From the NCBI GenBank assembly GCA_905397405.1, contig CAJPVJ010000392.1, positions 1 to 26,687 on the forward strand: a DNA stretch of 26,687 nucleotides, read 5' to 3'. The stretch is from Oppiella nova. Lineage: Eukaryota > Arthropoda > Arachnida > Sarcoptiformes > Oppiidae. Under the pieces are notes generated by a model. The model made no database searches. It was given only the letters and a program-made list of their open reading frames with translations, and was not told the origin of the DNA. Below are positions 23,748 through 26,687 of the stretch, in pieces (positions within the stretch are counted from its first letter, which is position 1; the number at the start of each line of letters is the position of its first letter). The position numbers and the translations under genes were made by a program.

Positions 23748-24058
23748 TTTCAGCAACGACTAAATGGATCGGGGTGATCGCAACTGTGTTCGAATCGTCA
23801 TTCAAAATACTACAAACTATTTGCTGGCATCGACCCTTATATCTAATATGCAGAATATTCTACGTTATTTTCGATTTACAGGTAAAGTTGTAAAACAATA
23901 AAACATGTGTAAAATAATCACATAGAGAAAATTTATTTATAATATAGAATATTTTGTGTATTAGATACAGGGTCGGTGCCAGAAAATAGTTTTTAGTATT
24001 TTTGAAAGACGATTCGAACATAGATGAGATCATCCGGTCTATGGAATAGTTGCTGAAA
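23748..24058. mobile_element. Foldback MITE, 311 bp
   Basis: Exact ends TTTCAGCAAC (23748-23757) and GTTGCTGAAA (24049-24058) close two arms of about 100 bases (23748-23847 and 23961-24058) that pair at about 80% by eye. Between them is an AT-rich spacer of about 113 bases. It has no coding capacity. Family not identified. Confidence 0.75.
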
Positions 24059-24319
24059 GTGCATATAGACATTGGTGGGGAAAGCCATGTTCCTAAATTG
24101 TTAATTGAAAATGTGTCAATTGTCTAACTGTTTATAAATAATTTGTTGTCCTCCCAATGTCCTCCTGACCTCAAGTTTGACAATTTGACCTCCATGGCTC
24201 TAAAAATAGGTGGCAGTCCTAATTATGGATTAAGTTTACAAAATAATAAAATAACATACTATTAACTGTTATATAGAAATAACCAAGACCAAAACAATAC
24301 TTATAAAACTCATAGACAG
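24059..24319. other. Intergenic between MITE and mariner remnant
   Basis: No gene or repeat recognised. Confidence 0.5.
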
Positions 24320-25152
24320 TCAATGGAAACCAATCCAAACAGTAAAATGCGATCTCATGTCCACTAATAGCTCATTGAATGCCATTACCTTTAGTCGTTG
24401 GCTAACATTACTTCTCAATCTAATCACACAAATATGCAGTAATGGTCTGGAAATATAAGCATGGTTAGTTAGTAGACCACTCATGTAGTGCAATGTGAAT
24501 GACATAAACGAGTCCAATATTTTTCACGGTTTTTGTTCAGGGAGTAACCATTCACTAGTCTCGCGGATCTTGAGGATCGTGGGATTTGAGCCAGGTCTCG
24601 TCGATCGCGATGATCTTATCGAGAAAACCTCTTTCACGTTGATAACGAGCTAATAGTTTTCCTGCTATATTCCTACGTGATTGTTGTCTCTTAGTCAATT
24701 CATGAGGTATCCACCTAGACCTTAATTTCTTTGCCTTAATGTCTTTGAGCACGTTCATTAACCTAGAATGTGACATTTGTGTTTCATACATCAAGTCATC
24801 CGTTCATTCCCTCACTATCTAGAATGAATTGCCAAACCATTTCTTTATTTTCTTCACTTGTTACAACTGGCGTTCTTCCTGATTTGGGTAAATCGCTGAC
24901 CTCTGTTCTCCTTCCTTGTTTGAACTCATCATACCAAAAGTATACTTGTGACATAGCTAAATAGGTTTGTGGGAGGGCAGTTTGTAATTGGGCAAAAACT
25001 ATACTTGTTGCCGTATCCAACAATACATATATCTTTATAAAGGACCTCTGCTGTTCATGGGTGACACTATCCCGAAGTTGGTTCAAATTTGGTCCATTTG
25101 CAAAAGTGAGTGCCAACACAACACAAAGAAACGCAATTCTTATGATATTCAT
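24320..25152 (-). mobile_element. Decayed mariner-family transposase
   Basis: From about 25050 to 24800 the minus strand encodes the mariner N-terminal DNA-binding region: EQQRSFIKIY, then AMSQVYFWYDEFKQGRR and DLPKSGRTP. After a frame change near 24795 it continues with SRLMNVLKDIKAKKLRSRWI, HELTKRQQSRR and FLDKIIAIDETW (first catalytic Asp). After 24555 the frame is lost; 24320-24517 may hold a further shifted piece, but I cannot find the second and third catalytic acids. No terminal inverted repeats or TA duplication were found. The frame begins at ATG 25152 with a signal-peptide-like run rather than the usual mariner start. Confidence 0.75.
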
Positions 25153-25195
25153 TGCGTGCACACTACTAACCCTTATGAACAGTTATCATACCTGA

Positions 25196-25203
25196 TTATA
25201 TAA
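25196..25203 (-). promoter_or_regulatory. TATA box before the mariner-containing frame
   Basis: The palindrome TTATATAA lies about 44 nt before ATG 25152, a plausible host core promoter. Confidence 0.4.
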
Positions 25204-26687
25204 ACTTGAAAACAAATGAAGGACGACGTTATCTAATCTGTCCGGACATATCCTGGCGCATGTAATATATAATTGTTTAAATCTAGATATCAGATAAATG
25301 AACCAGTTTAAAAATGTTAAGTCACAACTTAAGAAATTATATTTTATAAACTAATTGTATTGTATATATACCTGTATTTGTTGTTATTTTGCTTGTACCT
25401 TTCAATAGCGTCAGCGTTAGCTGTTGTTTCGAAGTGAACTTGGTCATATTGGAGTAGCAATTAAAATATTGAACTAGAGTTCACTGTAGTATATCTTGGG
25501 GATAGTGGTTTGTTGACCCCCTTTATATAGCTTATAGATTACAAAATTTTTAATTTCATTTAATAATAAAACACAGTATTTAAGTAAAACACATCTGGTA
25601 CAACTTATATATCAAAAAACAACTGCCACATAAATTAATATAACATAATTACATAAATTTAATTTTTAAAAATATTTAAATTAATTTCTTAATATAGTAC
25701 TGTACTTGATAACTTTTAATATAGTGATGTATTTTGTTTATTCATATCAAGACAATTAAATGCGAGTAAAATACAAGTTTATTAAATGAATATAAGGTAC
25801 AAACTTGTGCAATATTTTACCAAGTTAGAAATATTTTGAAAGTAATATAGATTGTAGTTTACAAAAATATATAATGACTATAATTAAATATTCGATATTT
25901 GAATGACACGAGTATTTAATAATTTGAAAACTTGATCAATAAAACCTGGAGTCTATTTATAATATATTTCAAGTATTAATAGAAAATTTTAAATAATTAT
26001 AATTTTTGATACAATAAACATTGGTTTTAAATGCATTATATTTTGATTGTTTAGTAAAGTAGCTTGTGTGTAATTAACTAATTTATTAGTTTAATTCTCT
26101 AATAATATATCATTTAAATCAGACTCGACCAAGGAGTCAATCAAGGAGTCAAACTCTCACACGTTTTTAATATCCTTCAAATGTTTGGCTCACAAATATA
26201 GTACACATTAGTGTGAGTGAGAGATATAAAGTATTTCATAAAAATTACAAACTGTAATTTTTAAATTAAGTATTTGTTTTAGTGTTTATATGTTAAAACA
26301 TTGACTAACTCATAGAAATCTATCCCATTAGTTTCTATTCGTTAAGTTCGTGAATATTTTTAAAACTATTTTTCTACTAAAAATCAATATAGAAATGTCT
26401 AGAAATCACACATTTACAGGTGACTGTCAATATAGTAAAAATAGTAATGATATTTCTGTTTGTAAAGTACTTTGTCTACTGATAATATATATGAAATAAA
26501 TAAATTATGAGCCACATATTTTTTTAAAAAACATATTTTAGTTGTCACTGATTTAAATGATATAACTTTTGATATGAAAATCTTAATATTAGGTTGGAAA
26601 CTAAGTACTGTCAAATTCATTATTTTGAAAACTACATTGATTAAAAATAATTTGAAAATATACTTTTTTCATATTTTCATTGTCTTT
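25204..26687. other. AT-rich intergenic, no gene seen
   Basis: About 1.5 kb. A short direct repeat CAAGGAGTCAA occurs twice near 26130-26150, and there is a short inverted pair AGTGAACT/AGTTCACT near 25434 and 25478. No gene or RNA was recognised. Confidence 0.55.

Overview
This is an AT-rich arthropod-type nuclear window whose centre is a whole-looking Polinton/Maverick (adintovirus-like) element of roughly 16.5 kb of dense coding sequence, flanked by ordinary host genes and small DNA transposons. Spliced small host genes, a DEG/ENaC channel exon, an RCC1-repeat gene and mariner remnants suggest an arthropod, possibly a mite. That host guess rests on gene style only and is weak.

Layout. 15-1381: last exon of a DEG/ENaC sodium-channel subunit, interrupted near its second membrane segment by a perfect 122-bp inverted copy of its own upstream sequence. 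1382-2588: non-coding flank with one of two outer inverted repeats. 2589-2762: six consecutive stem-loops. 2751-19194: the Polinton genes. 19195-21180: non-coding right flank with a GC-rich block, a 40-bp minisatellite, a one-base N join and the second outer repeat. 21362-22646: a small spliced RING-finger gene and a truncated RCC1-repeat gene. 22647-26687: AT-rich DNA holding a foldback MITE and a decayed mariner.

The Polinton carries the full expected core: protein-primed B-family DNA polymerase, chromodomain integrase, packaging ATPase, adenain-like protease, double-jelly-roll major capsid protein, two penton-like minor capsid proteins, and pVI/pX-like and basic core-like small proteins. 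It also has accessory genes: a BIR (IAP-like) protein, a YqaJ-like nuclease, a TBP-like protein and a PC4-like protein. All recognised core frames are open from end to end, so the element looks whole (no breaks seen) and is probably young or kept by selection.

The most interesting point is a candidate transcription system. Fifteen Polinton genes, on both strands, share the heptamer ATAATAG (variant ATATTAG in three) about 27-43 nt before the start codon. The divergent TBP-like/nuclease pair instead has canonical TATA boxes, with a 22-bp tandem repeat between the two genes. This suggests a two-stage scheme: host machinery first transcribes the TBP-like gene, and the TBP-like and perhaps PC4-like products then read the ATAATAG promoters. 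The motif also moves the likely starts of the polymerase and BIR genes inward. The motif positions and domain resemblances are read from the sequence; the cascade is inference.
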